DNA of 64,000 nucleotides. Origin: Prochlorococcus sp. AG-418-G18 (GTDB lineage: Bacteria; Cyanobacteriota; Cyanobacteriia; PCC-6307; Cyanobiaceae). The notes beneath the pieces were generated by a model. The model saw only the letters and a program-made list of their open reading frames with translations. It was not told the DNA's origin and made no database searches. Positions 55,050 to 64,000 of the stretch are shown here, piece by piece. The first letter of the stretch is position 1. Every line of letters begins with the position of its first letter. Location of the stretch: NCBI GenBank assembly GCA_003214215.1, contig QCLX01000006.1, positions 1-64,000 on the forward strand, written 5' to 3'. Both the position numbers and the translations under genes were made by a program.

Positions 55050-55955
55050 TTGTCTGAATTAAAAGAAGTTTTAACTAAAGATGGTAGTTACTCTTTAAGA
55101 AGTGAATTTTTTAAAGAGAACTTCCATAGTTTATTGGGCGCATTGGAGGAAACAAAATCAAAGTTTACAGCTACTTCCAATTTGCAAAGATTTAAGGGTA
55201 AATCTCTTAATGTTTTGGATATATGTTTTGGTTTAGGATACAATTCCGCTTCATTATTAAATGAATTAATAAAACAAAAATCATATTTAAATTTGTATGC
55301 GTTGGAGATTGATAAAAAACCTCTTGAATATTCGCTTAGAAATGAATCTTTCCTTAAATTATGGGCTCCAAAAGTCAAAACAATATTTGAATCACTGTAT
55401 CGAACAAATTACTTTGAGGATCAATTTTTTAAGTGCAGTGTTTTGTGGGGTGATGCTAGAGAAAAAATCAACATAATTTCTTCAACTATTAAATTCGATC
55501 TGATTTATTTAGATGGTTTTTCTCCTCAAAAATGCCCACAAGTATGGACAATTGATTTTTTATCTAAAGTCACAGAAAATCTTAATTCTGAGGGTTATTT
55601 AATAACTTATTCTTCTTCGGCTGCAGTGAGAAAAACTTTAAGAAATCTTGGATTAGAAATTTTCACTATTAAGCCAAATTCTAAAAACAGAACTTTTTGG
55701 AGTCAGGGAACTGTCGCAATATCAAAATTTGATAAAAATAAATTGAACCCTAATCTCAATTTTGAAAAGTTATCTTTAATGGAAGAAGAGCATCTCTTAA
55801 CTAAAGCTAGTATTCCATATAGAGATCAAGATTTGAACTCAAGTAAAGACGATATAATCAGGGCAAGATTAGATGAGCAACTATTATCAAATCTATTACC
55901 TACAAATAAATGGAGAGAGAAGTGGGGAATGACGAAGTTATCCGTTAAGAGTTAG
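55050..55955 (+). CDS. MnmC-type tRNA 5-aminomethyl-2-thiouridine methyltransferase domain protein
   Basis: A 301-residue protein of the stand-alone MnmC methyltransferase (MnmD/DUF752) type. SAM-binding motifs are [20 protein letters not shown] (about 53-72), [14 protein letters not shown] and the [20 protein letters not shown] block (about 150-169) that is diagnostic for the family. [15 protein letters not shown] segment follows. It would complete the mnm5s2U modification of certain tRNA wobble bases. The start is TTG. It follows aroA by 13 bases. Confidence 0.8.
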   Translation: MSELKEVLTKDGSYSLRSEFFKENFHSLLGALEETKSKFTATSNLQRFKGKSLNVLDICFGLGYNSASLLNELIKQKSYLNLYALEIDKKPLEYSLRNESFLKLWAPKVKTIFESLYRTNYFEDQFFKCSVLWGDAREKINIISSTIKFDLIYLDGFSPQKCPQVWTIDFLSKVTENLNSEGYLITYSSSAAVRKTLRNLGLEIFTIKPNSKNRTFWSQGTVAISKFDKNKLNPNLNFEKLSLMEEEHLLTKASIPYRDQDLNSSKDDIIRARLDEQLLSNLLPTNKWREKWGMTKLSVKS

Positions 55956-55980
55956 ATTTAAATTAGGATTTCAAATAAAC

Positions 55981-57330
55981 ATGTTAAGTGTTGCGATATT
56001 AGCGGCAGGCAAGGGTACCAGGATGGAAAGCTCATTGCCGAAAGTTTTACATAAAATTTCTGGCAAAAGTCTTCTACAAAGAGTAATTGATTCATGTGTC
56101 GAATTAAAACCTGATAAAATCTTCGTAATTACTGGACACAAATCAAAAGAAGTACAAAAGTCAATCCCAAACGATAAAAAAATCCATTTTGTTGTTCAAG
56201 AACCTCAATCAGGAACAGGTCATGCTATCCAAGTACTTTGTAAAGAAGTAAAAAAACATGAAGGAAAACTTTTAGTACTTAACGGCGATGTGCCACTCAT
56301 TAGTCCTAGTACTCTAAAAAGACTTTTGTATCTTCACGATTCAAAAAATGCTGATGTTTCTTTAATTTCGACAAAGAAAACAAATCCTCATGGATATGGC
56401 AGAGTTTTTTTGAAGGGTGATTTTATAGAGAGAATTGTTGAAGAAAAAGATTGCAATGATCTAGAAAGAGAAAATCCATTAATAAATGCAGGTGTTTACT
56501 GTTTTAACTGGGGTAACTTATCAGAAATAATTAATACCTTGCAAAGCAATAATAATCAAAAAGAGATTTACTTAACAGATACAATCTCTTTGCTAAAAAA
56601 TTCCTTAAGTCTCGAGGTAGAGGATAATGGAGAGCTTCAAGGAATTAATAACAGAATTCAACTATCAGAGTGCGAGGAATATATTCAGAATTCAATTAAA
56701 GAAAAACATATGCTTAATGGTGTAACTTTTATAAATAAAGCAAGTTGTTCAATTAGTGAAGAAGCTGAAATTGATAAGGATGTAATCATAGAGGCTAATA
56801 CACATATAAGAGGAAATACAAAAATAAATAGTAATTGCATTATTGGACCAAATACTTTTATTGAGAATTCTAATGTGGGATTAAATTGTGAAATTTCAAA
56901 CTCTACTGTTTATGCTTCTCAGATAATGGATAATATAACAATTGGCCCTTATAGTCATATAAGACCTAATTCCAAAATATCTTCCTTTAGCAAAATAGGT
57001 AATTTTGTTGAAATCAAAAATAGTCAATTAGACGAAGAATCTAAAGTAAACCATTTAAGTTATATTGGCGATTCTATTATTGGAAGATCTACAAATATTG
57101 GAGCAGGTACTATTACTGCAAATTTTGATGGTCAGAAAAAACATCAAACAAAAATTGGTAAAAATTCCAGTATTGGTGCAAATACAGTTTTTGTAGCACC
57201 AATAAATCTAGGGGAATCAGTTACTACAGGAGCTGGTTCAGTTATCACAAAAGACTCCAAAGATAATTCATTAGCAATCTCAAGAACTAAGCAAGTAAAT
57301 ATAGAAAATTGGGAAAGAAAGAAATCCTGA
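55981..57330 (+). CDS. glmU: Bifunctional N-acetylglucosamine-1-phosphate uridyltransferase/acetyltransferase
   Basis: Makes UDP-GlcNAc for peptidoglycan and lipopolysaccharide. The 449-residue protein has the N-terminal pyrophosphorylase motif [18 protein letters not shown] (about 7-24) and [12 protein letters not shown]-terminal left-handed beta-helix of hexapeptides ([23 protein letters not shown] near 376-388) carries the acetyltransferase. It ends 1 base before the convergent murF stop. Clustering with murF suits shared substrate supply. Confidence 0.95.
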   Translation: MLSVAILAAGKGTRMESSLPKVLHKISGKSLLQRVIDSCVELKPDKIFVITGHKSKEVQKSIPNDKKIHFVVQEPQSGTGHAIQVLCKEVKKHEGKLLVLNGDVPLISPSTLKRLLYLHDSKNADVSLISTKKTNPHGYGRVFLKGDFIERIVEEKDCNDLERENPLINAGVYCFNWGNLSEIINTLQSNNNQKEIYLTDTISLLKNSLSLEVEDNGELQGINNRIQLSECEEYIQNSIKEKHMLNGVTFINKASCSISEEAEIDKDVIIEANTHIRGNTKINSNCIIGPNTFIENSNVGLNCEISNSTVYASQIMDNITIGPYSHIRPNSKISSFSKIGNFVEIKNSQLDEESKVNHLSYIGDSIIGRSTNIGAGTITANFDGQKKHQTKIGKNSSIGANTVFVAPINLGESVTTGAGSVITKDSKDNSLAISRTKQVNIENWERKKS

Positions 57331-57331
57331 T

Positions 57332-58705
57332 CTAGTTAATTAATTCAATAATTTTTTCAAGTTGCCAACATCTGCTCCCTTTTATAAGAATAGAATCACC
57401 TTTCTTTGTAGATTTGTTTATCTCTTGAGGTACATCTTTAATGTTATTTAAAACCAAGAATTTTTTCTTATCTTTTAGATAATTGGTATAAATTTTTTCA
57501 TTTTTTTTATCGCAAATAAATAAACACTTTTTTATATCTGAATTATTTATTAAGTTGAATATTTCTTTGTGATATTTTTCGGATTCTTTTCCCAATTCTT
57601 GCATACTTCCAAATATGAAAAATTTATTTCTCGGTTTATCAAGCAGGTTTTTAATACATGCTTTTACTGACTCTGGCGAAGCATTATATGATTCATCATA
57701 TATTGTTGTTTTTACTGATTTGAGAATTTTATTCCTTCCACCTAAACTTACAAAATCAAATTTATTGAAACTTGCAAAATCAATGCCTAGCTCTTTCGCA
57801 ACTGCATAAGCAAATAAGAAATTCGAAGCATTGTGAAATCCCTCAAATGAAATTTCAAAGGTATTTTCTTCAATTAAAATTGTTTTATTAGAAGGTTTAT
57901 AAAATCCTTGCAAATTATCATCTTTCTTAAAACTCTCCTTTTGATTTTCTATATTTAATAGTTTTACTTTTATCACTCTACCTTTCCAAAATTCTTTTAA
58001 AGTTTGTTCTAGGAATGGATCATTTGCTGGAATTATTACAACTCCTTCTGGATTTAAGAACTTACTAATTTCACACTTTGCATAAGTAATATTTTTTTTT
58101 GAGCCTAACAATCCAATATGAGCTTTACCAATGTTAGTAATAACTGCAACATCGGGTTCACTATATTTAGATAAATTCTCAATCTGTCCAAGACCTCTCA
58201 TTCCCATCTCAAGAACTAAAGCTTTATCCTCTACATCCGTAGCAAGAATAGTAAGACCAACTCCAATCTCATTATTGAAATTTGCATGAGATAATTTAAT
58301 TCTTCCAAGTTTATTTAAAACTCCACCAATCATTTCTTTTGTTGTTGTTTTACCCACAGAACCAGTTATTGCGACAACAGGGATATTTAATTTTTTTCTT
58401 TTTAGCAATGCTAATTTTTGAAATGCCTCTAATGTGTCATTTACAACCCAATAAGGAAAATTACTAGGAAGTAATCTCTGCATCCCTTTTTTAATTACTA
58501 CTGACTTAACTCCTTTATCTAAAACATCTGGAAGAAAATTATGTCCGTCAAAAGTTTTACCCTCTATAGCTATAAAAAGATCATTTTTAGATAAAGTTCT
58601 ACTATCAATACTTATATTTTTAAAATTTAAAAAATCTCTTTTCCCCTTGCTCAGATTTTTAATATCCCCCAAAACATTGTTTAATTCTGATAAAGAGAAT
58701 TCCAT
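57332..58705 (-). CDS. murF: UDP-MurNAc-tripeptide--D-alanyl-D-alanine ligase
   Basis: Adds D-Ala-D-Ala to the cytoplasmic peptidoglycan precursor. The 457-residue Mur ligase has the P-loop VVAITGSVGKTTTKEMIGGV (about 109-128), LSHANFNNEIGVGLTILA (about 137-154) and the C-terminal YDESYNASPESVKACIKNLL block (about 336-355). An N-terminal substrate domain with SIDSRTLSKNDLFIAIEG is present. It is last in the menD-menB-glgA-murF order on the minus strand. Confidence 0.93.
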   Translation of the reverse strand: MEFSLSELNNVLGDIKNLSKGKRDFLNFKNISIDSRTLSKNDLFIAIEGKTFDGHNFLPDVLDKGVKSVVIKKGMQRLLPSNFPYWVVNDTLEAFQKLALLKRKKLNIPVVAITGSVGKTTTKEMIGGVLNKLGRIKLSHANFNNEIGVGLTILATDVEDKALVLEMGMRGLGQIENLSKYSEPDVAVITNIGKAHIGLLGSKKNITYAKCEISKFLNPEGVVIIPANDPFLEQTLKEFWKGRVIKVKLLNIENQKESFKKDDNLQGFYKPSNKTILIEENTFEISFEGFHNASNFLFAYAVAKELGIDFASFNKFDFVSLGGRNKILKSVKTTIYDESYNASPESVKACIKNLLDKPRNKFFIFGSMQELGKESEKYHKEIFNLINNSDIKKCLFICDKKNEKIYTNYLKDKKKFLVLNNIKDVPQEINKSTKKGDSILIKGSRCWQLEKIIELIN

Positions 58706-58717
58706 TAAAATATTAAG

Positions 58718-60169
58718 TCATACTTTTTTTAAAGATGGATCAGCCGATTGACCGTAAGAAAATTTTTCAACCTCAGCAACATCAGGTGATGGTTCTTTTA
58801 TTCCACAAACATCTTTATACATAATTTCGTATTCGAGTGCAGATCTTTGCCAACTAAACTCTTGACTCATTGCTCTTTTTTGCAATAATTTCCAACTATC
58901 TTTATGCCTAAAGGCTTCCCAAGACCTTACTAAAGATGTATAGAAATCTATAGGTTCAAAGCGATCAAAGCAAAAACCTGTACCACTATTATTTTCTGGA
59001 TCATGAGGTAAAACTGTATCAACTAAACCTCCTACTCGCCTTACTATTGGGATAGAACCATATCTCATAGCAAGTAGTTGACTAATGCCACAAGGTTCAA
59101 ATCTACTTGGCATTAAAAATGCATCAGAGCCACCATAGATAAGCCTTGATAAAGAATCATCATAGGTAAGAAATACTGAGAATCTTCCTGGGTAATCTAA
59201 TGCCAGTTGCCATAATCCAGACTCTAAATATCTATCTCCAGTACCTAAAACAGCAATTTGAGCATCTGTATAGGCTAATAGTCTTCTTGAAACTTGTAAA
59301 AGTAAGTCAACACCTTTCTGATCAACTAACCTACTGACCATACCTAAAAGATATTTTTTAGAATTTACTTCGAGACCCATTTCTCTCTGCAGAATTTTTT
59401 TATTTTCTAGCCTATTTTCTAAATTCTTAATACTGAATTTTGCAGGTAAAACTGGATCTTTGGCTGGATTCCATGAATCAAGATCTATGCCATTAAGAAT
59501 CCCCCTTAATTTACCTGAAATGTAATTAAGTAATCCATCGAGGCTTTCCCCGTATTCATAGGTTTTAATCTCATCTGCATAAGTAGGAGAAACAGCATTG
59601 ACCCTATCTGCATATAACATCGCCGCAGCCATTGTGTGGTCTCCATGCATATACCAAGGACACCAAGTCATTTTTTCAAGTTTCCACCTCCATGGGCCTT
59701 GGTATTTTAAATTATGAATTGTGAAGACAGTACTAATTTCGGGGTCCTGATGCATCCATACAGGAATCATTCCAGTGTGCCAATCATGGCAATGGAGAAC
59801 TTGAGGTTTCCAACAATTCCAGGAAAATTCTGCAGTGGCACTAGCAAAAAATGTAAAGCGCCAATCCTCATTTTCGCCTCCGTATATTTGATCAGAGTCA
59901 AATGTTGGATGACCCACTAGGTAAATCACATAATTATGAATGGGATGTTTTGCTTCATATACGGCAAAATCAGTGCCCATTGTATTTGCTCTAAAGACTG
60001 GTTCATTCGATACCTCTAAAAGACTCCACAATTTTCCATATCCCGGAATTATTACCCTTACATCGTGACCAAGTTTTATCAAAGATGGAGGTAACGAACC
60101 CACCACATCTCCCATACCTCCAACTTTGATCATTGGAGCACATTCGGCAGCGGCAAGAAGAATTCTCAT
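58718..60169 (-). CDS. glgA: Glycogen synthase (ADP-glucose type)
   Basis: Extends glycogen from ADP-glucose. The 483-residue GT5 enzyme begins with [20 protein letters not shown] (about 7-26, KxGG substrate motif), has [16 protein letters not shown] (about 126-141), [16 protein letters not shown], and the catalytic [20 protein letters not shown] (about 363-382). It stores fixed carbon for the night. It lies between menB (36-base gap) and murF (12-base gap) and so probably shares their transcript. Confidence 0.95.
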   Translation of the reverse strand: MRILLAAAECAPMIKVGGMGDVVGSLPPSLIKLGHDVRVIIPGYGKLWSLLEVSNEPVFRANTMGTDFAVYEAKHPIHNYVIYLVGHPTFDSDQIYGGENEDWRFTFFASATAEFSWNCWKPQVLHCHDWHTGMIPVWMHQDPEISTVFTIHNLKYQGPWRWKLEKMTWCPWYMHGDHTMAAAMLYADRVNAVSPTYADEIKTYEYGESLDGLLNYISGKLRGILNGIDLDSWNPAKDPVLPAKFSIKNLENRLENKKILQREMGLEVNSKKYLLGMVSRLVDQKGVDLLLQVSRRLLAYTDAQIAVLGTGDRYLESGLWQLALDYPGRFSVFLTYDDSLSRLIYGGSDAFLMPSRFEPCGISQLLAMRYGSIPIVRRVGGLVDTVLPHDPENNSGTGFCFDRFEPIDFYTSLVRSWEAFRHKDSWKLLQKRAMSQEFSWQRSALEYEIMYKDVCGIKEPSPDVAEVEKFSYGQSADPSLKKV

Positions 60170-60205
60170 TGATAATTATTTAAAAAAGTTCTTTTGAAAA
60201 GAAAA

Positions 60206-61063
60206 CTAGGGTGTCCACTTATAGTCAGAGAAGTCTGGTGGACGCTTTTCAAGAAAGGCATCTCTACCTTCTTGGGCTTCTTCAGTCGAATAGAATAATT
60301 GAGTTGCATATCCAGATAATTCCTGAATACCGGCAATCCCATCATTCTCCGCATTGAATGAAGCTTTAAGAATACGAATAGCAGTTGGACTATTTCGTAA
60401 AATCTCTCTTGCCCAGATTACACCCTCAGCTTCTAATTCTTCAATCTTTGTAATTGCATTTATCAAGCCCATCTCAAGAGCTTCCTTGGAATTATATTTT
60501 CTACATAAAAACCAAATTTCTTTTGCTTTTCTTTGACCAACAAGCCTTGCTAAATAACTAGATCCAAAACCGGCATCAAAACTACCAACTCTTGGGCCTG
60601 TTTGACCAAATATTGCATTTTCAGAGGCGATACTTAGATCACAAATTAAATGAAGTACCTGTCCTCCTCCAATTGCAAAACCGGGGACTAAGGCAATAAC
60701 CACTTTAGGCAAACTTCTGATTAATCTTTGAAGTTCAAGTACATTTAATCTCTGCTTCCCTTCATCATTTTTATACCCATTTTTACCCCTTACACTCTGA
60801 TCACCTCCAGAACAAAAAGAATAAATGCCTTTCTTGTCAGGTCCCGCACCTGTAAAGAGAACTACGCCTATAGTTTCATCATTTCTTACGATATCAAATG
60901 CGTCAATGAGTTCATCTACAGTTTGTGGCCTAAATGCATTTCTTTTTTCAGGCCGATTAATTGCAATTCTCGCAATTCCCTCATCTGATTTGTGAAACAA
61001 TATATCCTCATAAGATTTGCACTCTGACCAATTTAAAGTTGTTTTCCCAGGTAATACTTTCAT
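60206..61063 (-). CDS. menB: 1,4-dihydroxy-2-naphthoyl-CoA synthase
   Basis: Ring closure in phylloquinone synthesis, the photosystem I cofactor. The 285-residue crotonase-fold protein has [20 protein letters not shown] (about 34-53), [17 protein letters not shown] (about 79-95), the oxyanion region [20 protein letters not shown] and the conserved [20 protein letters not shown] (about 150-169), which is diagnostic of MenB. It follows menD by 35 bases. Confidence 0.95.
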   Translation of the reverse strand: MKVLPGKTTLNWSECKSYEDILFHKSDEGIARIAINRPEKRNAFRPQTVDELIDAFDIVRNDETIGVVLFTGAGPDKKGIYSFCSGGDQSVRGKNGYKNDEGKQRLNVLELQRLIRSLPKVVIALVPGFAIGGGQVLHLICDLSIASENAIFGQTGPRVGSFDAGFGSSYLARLVGQRKAKEIWFLCRKYNSKEALEMGLINAITKIEELEAEGVIWAREILRNSPTAIRILKASFNAENDGIAGIQELSGYATQLFYSTEEAQEGRDAFLEKRPPDFSDYKWTP

Positions 61064-61098
61064 GAAATCTAATTATTCAAAAATAGAAAATGATAAAT

Positions 61099-62862
61099 TT
61101 AACTGCCAATTATTTTTTCTAGCAGGGCATTTTTTTCGCAAATTTCATTTTCTGGATCAACATCAACTTTAATTATTACAGATTTCTGGATAGAAATGCT
61201 CCAATCAAATGCCTCTCGTAATTTTTTAAAATTTGCAACGCTTTTAAAGCTTACCTGATAGCCCTCTGCGAGTTTTGGCCAGTTTATTTCTTTTGGCATA
61301 AGAAACAGTTTTTTTAAATCATCTTCTTTTAAATTTTTTTTATAAATACGATTAAATATATTTCCGCCATTATTATTTATTAGAAGAATTGTTAAATTCA
61401 TGTCGATTGAATTTTCAATCAGCCAACCGTTTATATCATGAATAAAAGCCAAATCTCCAGTCACAAGAAGTAGAGGATTTTTAATTCTAGAAATACCTAA
61501 TGCAAGAGATAAAGTACCGTCTATACCAGAAGCGCCCCTAAAGCTGAAACAGTTTCTTGTTAAAGTACCATTCTCAGAAAATGTGAGCCAATCTCTAATT
61601 GGGCTACTTGCGGAGAGCATTATAGGATTTTCAGCTGGCCAAAGTTTTGGGACAAGGTTTGCAAGCATATACTCAGTAATTTGATTATCTTGAGTAATTT
61701 CCTCTTTTAAAACCCCTCTAATCTTCTCGCCTTCATCTATAAGATCTAAAGCCATTGGAGTAAGAGATTTTTTGTTTTTTTCGTTAATTGATAATTCTTC
61801 TAGCAATAGAGTAGTAAAATTTGAAAGCCCAAAATCATATTCAAATGATTTTTTTATTGGGTCCAATTTTCTATAGTTTTTTTCTTTTATAAGAATTTGT
61901 ATACCTTCGAAAGTTGTTAAAAATTTCTCCAAATCAATTGAAGATGACATGGGGCCAAGCCTCAAAAGTTGATGACAATTTATTGAATTTTTATTTTTTC
62001 TTAAGACTAATTCCCAATTCACAACTAATCCTCTCAAATCAGAATTAACTCCTGAAACAGGATCAGCAAATACTGGCCAACCAGTAATTTCTTGCAATCT
62101 TTCTAAAGATTTATTGAAAGAAATTAAATCATTTATGGAACCTTGATAGGGACCTACCAAAATAATGCCGGATTCATCTAAATTTAAATTTTTTGAAATT
62201 TCTAAGAATTTGTTTTTATCAGATTTTATTTCAACTTCCTGAAATATATATTTTTTCTTTAAATAAATTCTTTCAAAAACCTCTAAAACATTTTTTTTAT
62301 TTAAAAGTGAAATACCTAACGGCTTATCAATAGGAATATTTAAATGAATAGGCCCAGGGAAAGTTGATATTTGTTTCTCAGTAATTCGAACTAAATTCAG
62401 GATTTCGTTTTCTTCTGTTTCATGAAGTCCATTTAGATTTGTACTTAAAACCCTTCTGCAGACTGAAGTCAAAAAATCTTCTTGATTTACTGTTTGATTA
62501 GCGCCACAATCTTTTAATCCTAAGGGTCTATCAGCAGTAAGAAATATAATACCTTTACAAGATCGGTCTGCCTCAACTGCTGCTGGCAATAAGTTACTTA
62601 CGGCTGTCCCAGAAGTGGTAATAACTAAAGAAAGATTACCTGATGCAGCAGAAATCCCAAGAGAGTGGAATCCCGCAGATCTCTCATCTATTGAATTAAA
62701 AATATTTACCCGTCCTAATTTATTTAATTCTCCAGCAGCTATCGCTAGGGGTGCTGATCTACTACCTGGACATAGTATTAAATTTTGAACTCCTATTTTT
62801 ATTAAGAGATTTAAAAGTTGTAAACTTCTAAGAAAATTTTTGCATTCAATAGAGGATGTCAT
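61099..62862 (-). CDS. menD: SEPHCHC synthase (MenD)
   Basis: Thiamine-diphosphate enzyme committing isochorismate to phylloquinone. The 587-residue protein has [19 protein letters not shown] (about 28-46), the activating Glu in [15 protein letters not shown], and the C-terminal TPP motif [13 protein letters not shown] (about 469-481) followed by [11 protein letters not shown]. It heads the menD-menB-glgA-murF unit and is divergent from lepB across about 50 bases. Confidence 0.94.
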   Translation of the reverse strand: MTSSIECKNFLRSLQLLNLLIKIGVQNLILCPGSRSAPLAIAAGELNKLGRVNIFNSIDERSAGFHSLGISAASGNLSLVITTSGTAVSNLLPAAVEADRSCKGIIFLTADRPLGLKDCGANQTVNQEDFLTSVCRRVLSTNLNGLHETEENEILNLVRITEKQISTFPGPIHLNIPIDKPLGISLLNKKNVLEVFERIYLKKKYIFQEVEIKSDKNKFLEISKNLNLDESGIILVGPYQGSINDLISFNKSLERLQEITGWPVFADPVSGVNSDLRGLVVNWELVLRKNKNSINCHQLLRLGPMSSSIDLEKFLTTFEGIQILIKEKNYRKLDPIKKSFEYDFGLSNFTTLLLEELSINEKNKKSLTPMALDLIDEGEKIRGVLKEEITQDNQITEYMLANLVPKLWPAENPIMLSASSPIRDWLTFSENGTLTRNCFSFRGASGIDGTLSLALGISRIKNPLLLVTGDLAFIHDINGWLIENSIDMNLTILLINNNGGNIFNRIYKKNLKEDDLKKLFLMPKEINWPKLAEGYQVSFKSVANFKKLREAFDWSISIQKSVIIKVDVDPENEICEKNALLEKIIGS

Positions 62863-62912
62863 AATTTATATAAATGCTTTGGGATTTTCCTTATAACTGA
62901 ATTAAATAAAAC

Positions 62913-63497
62913 ATGTCTACAACTCAAGAAAAAAGAAATTCAATAATAAAGGATTTAAAAAATCTTTTAATCTGGATATCTATAGCTTTAATTATACGAT
63001 GGCAGGTTATAGAGCCAAGATGGATCCCCTCCGGTTCAATGCTTCCAACTCTTCAAATACAAGATAAAATTCTTGTTGAGAAAGTAACTCCCAAAATCAC
63101 TTCCAAATCAAATCTTTCAAAATTAAAAAATAAAATAGTTGTTTTTAACGTTCCGGAGCAATTAATTAATGCTGGTTATGAAGCAGATACTGCACTAATA
63201 AAGAGAGTAATTGGAATACCTGGAGACAAAGTAGAAGTAAGAGACGGTAACCTTTACTTAAATGATATCGCTCAAAAAAATTACGTTTTTGACAAAAATA
63301 TTAATTATTCTATAGGGCCTTTTATTGTCCCAGAAGAGTCATTATGGGTGATGGGAGATAATAGAAATAACAGTATGGACTCACATATTTGGGGATTTTT
63401 ACCATTTGAGAAGATTATTGGTAAAGCTATTTTTAGATATTGGCCGTTTAATAAAATTGGACCTATTCGGTTCCCTGCCCTTAATAATTTAGATTAA
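62913..63497 (+). CDS. lepB: Signal peptidase I
   Basis: Removes signal peptides at the plasma or thylakoid membrane. The 194-residue protein has one N-terminal anchor (about 18-34), the catalytic Ser in IPSGSMLPTLQIQDKILVEK (about 37-56), the Lys in ALIKRVIGIPGDKVEVRDG (about 90-108) and WVMGDNRNNSMDSHIWGFLP (about 145-164). This is the usual compact cyanobacterial form. Confidence 0.95.
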   Translation: MSTTQEKRNSIIKDLKNLLIWISIALIIRWQVIEPRWIPSGSMLPTLQIQDKILVEKVTPKITSKSNLSKLKNKIVVFNVPEQLINAGYEADTALIKRVIGIPGDKVEVRDGNLYLNDIAQKNYVFDKNINYSIGPFIVPEESLWVMGDNRNNSMDSHIWGFLPFEKIIGKAIFRYWPFNKIGPIRFPALNNLD

Positions 63498-63542
63498 TGG
63501 GTGCGTGATGTTGTAGGGTTTTTATATCTTGAAGTTGTAGAA

Positions 63543-63878
63543 ATGTTTAATCCAGAATTTCTTGCTACTGAAAATAATGATCCAAACGATGAGAATGATT
63601 TAATCCAATATTTACAAAAACAATCTCCAGAAGTTTTGCAAAGAGTAGCAAAATCAGCTAGTGAAGATATTCAAGAAATTATTAGACATAATGTTCAAGG
63701 TCTTCTTGGAATGCTTCCTTCAGATCAATTTGATGTAAAAATAACATCTTCAAAAGACAACATTGCTAATTTATTATCTTCTGCAATGATGACAGGATAT
63801 TTCTTAAGACAAATGGAGCAAAGAAAAGAGCTGGAACAAACTCTTAAAAATGATGAGAACATGTCTATTGAAGAATAA
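63543..63878 (+). CDS. DUF760 family protein
   Basis: A 111-residue soluble protein. The DUF760 core is IQYLQKQSPEVLQRVAKSAS, then EDIQEIIRHNVQGLLGMLPS, with a following MMTGYFLRQMEQR helix. Found in cyanobacteria and plastids; function unknown. I start at ATG 63543; an in-frame GTG at 63501 would add 14 residues outside the family core. It follows lepB by 45 bases and is convergent with the partial gene at the window edge. Confidence 0.7.
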   Translation: MFNPEFLATENNDPNDENDLIQYLQKQSPEVLQRVAKSASEDIQEIIRHNVQGLLGMLPSDQFDVKITSSKDNIANLLSSAMMTGYFLRQMEQRKELEQTLKNDENMSIEE

Positions 63879-63884
63879 TTGTTT

Positions 63885-64000
63885 TTAAAGATTTACTTCT
63901 TCAGGAATTATTCCTAGTTCAAACAACTTTTTATATAAACTCATCAAAAATTTATTATCCTCAGGAAGTTTTTCCCACTTTTGGGAATTAATTTCATTAA
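63885..64000 (-). CDS. 3' end of an unidentified gene, continues beyond window
   Basis: On the minus strand the frame is open from the window edge to a TAA at 63885-63887, giving 37 visible residues (SQKWEKLPEDNKFLMSLYKK, then LFELGIIPEEVNL). The composition fits real coding sequence and the stop lies 6 bases from the DUF760 stop, as for other convergent pairs here. No family can be named from this tail. Confidence 0.55.
   Translation of the reverse strand, partial: NEINSQKWEKLPEDNKFLMSLYKKLFELGIIPEEVNL

Overview
The window looks like the chromosome of a high-light-adapted Prochlorococcus. It is A+T-rich (roughly 70% by eye) and densely packed, with many convergent genes overlapping by a few bases. 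It carries a Pcb divinyl-chlorophyll antenna gene, a lycopene cyclase that I read as the epsilon type, a B12-dependent ribonucleotide reductase, and many small proteins typical of marine picocyanobacteria. No ribosomal RNA, CRISPR array, intact insertion sequence or intact integrase is visible. Several genes appear to start at TTG or GTG.

Layout. Positions 1-2056 hold the end of a phosphonate/phosphite-type ABC importer (phnC partial, fused double-domain phnE). Positions 2105-9455 hold housekeeping and conserved cyanobacterial genes: an SGNH hydrolase, a DUF92/VTE6-like kinase, rsmE, a DUF3531 gene, an orphan ABC ATPase overlapping hslO, a CPP1-like chaperone, prfC and a methyltransferase. 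nrdJ follows. Positions 12011-16554 are the most accessory part. They hold several small proteins, a candidate glutamine-II (Downstream-peptide) riboswitch with its 33-residue peptide and terminator, and tRNA-Ser(TGA). Directly after the tRNA lies a 1.9 kb segment closed by an exact 14-bp copy of the tRNA 3' end, which reads as a decayed tRNA-anchored integrative element.

Positions 16582-24005 hold a Tic20-like gene, gloA, a ribbon-helix-helix-like gene behind three tandem 11-bp repeats, a pentapeptide protein, a GMC oxidoreductase, a CbiX-type chelatase with a His-rich tail and an FAD oxidase. A SulP transporter and a methionine pair (metA, metY) follow. Next come a glycerol-3-phosphate-dehydrogenase-like gene divergent from a StpA-type phosphatase, a radical SAM protein, a Fur regulator, an isochorismatase-family hydrolase, a MscS channel, a POR-like reductase, lycopene cyclase, a GST-like protein, gltS and pcb. 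From 43 kb onward the genes are mostly core: hisS with two coupled small genes, a DEDDh exonuclease, acs, then a probable operon comB-nitrilase-amidase-murI-sds. Finally come aroA-mnmC-glmU (plus strand), menD-menB-glgA-murF (minus strand), lepB and a DUF760 gene.

The core genes join envelope synthesis (glmU, murF, murI, amidase), quinone synthesis (menD and menB for phylloquinone, sds for plastoquinone), glycogen storage (glgA), pigment and antenna supply (crtL, pcb) and sulfur/methionine metabolism. The most notable signals are the tRNA-anchored remnant, the riboswitch-peptide unit, the tandem operator, and a comB gene with no standard start codon where its conserved N terminus begins. Family assignments are from sequence recognition alone; no database search was run.
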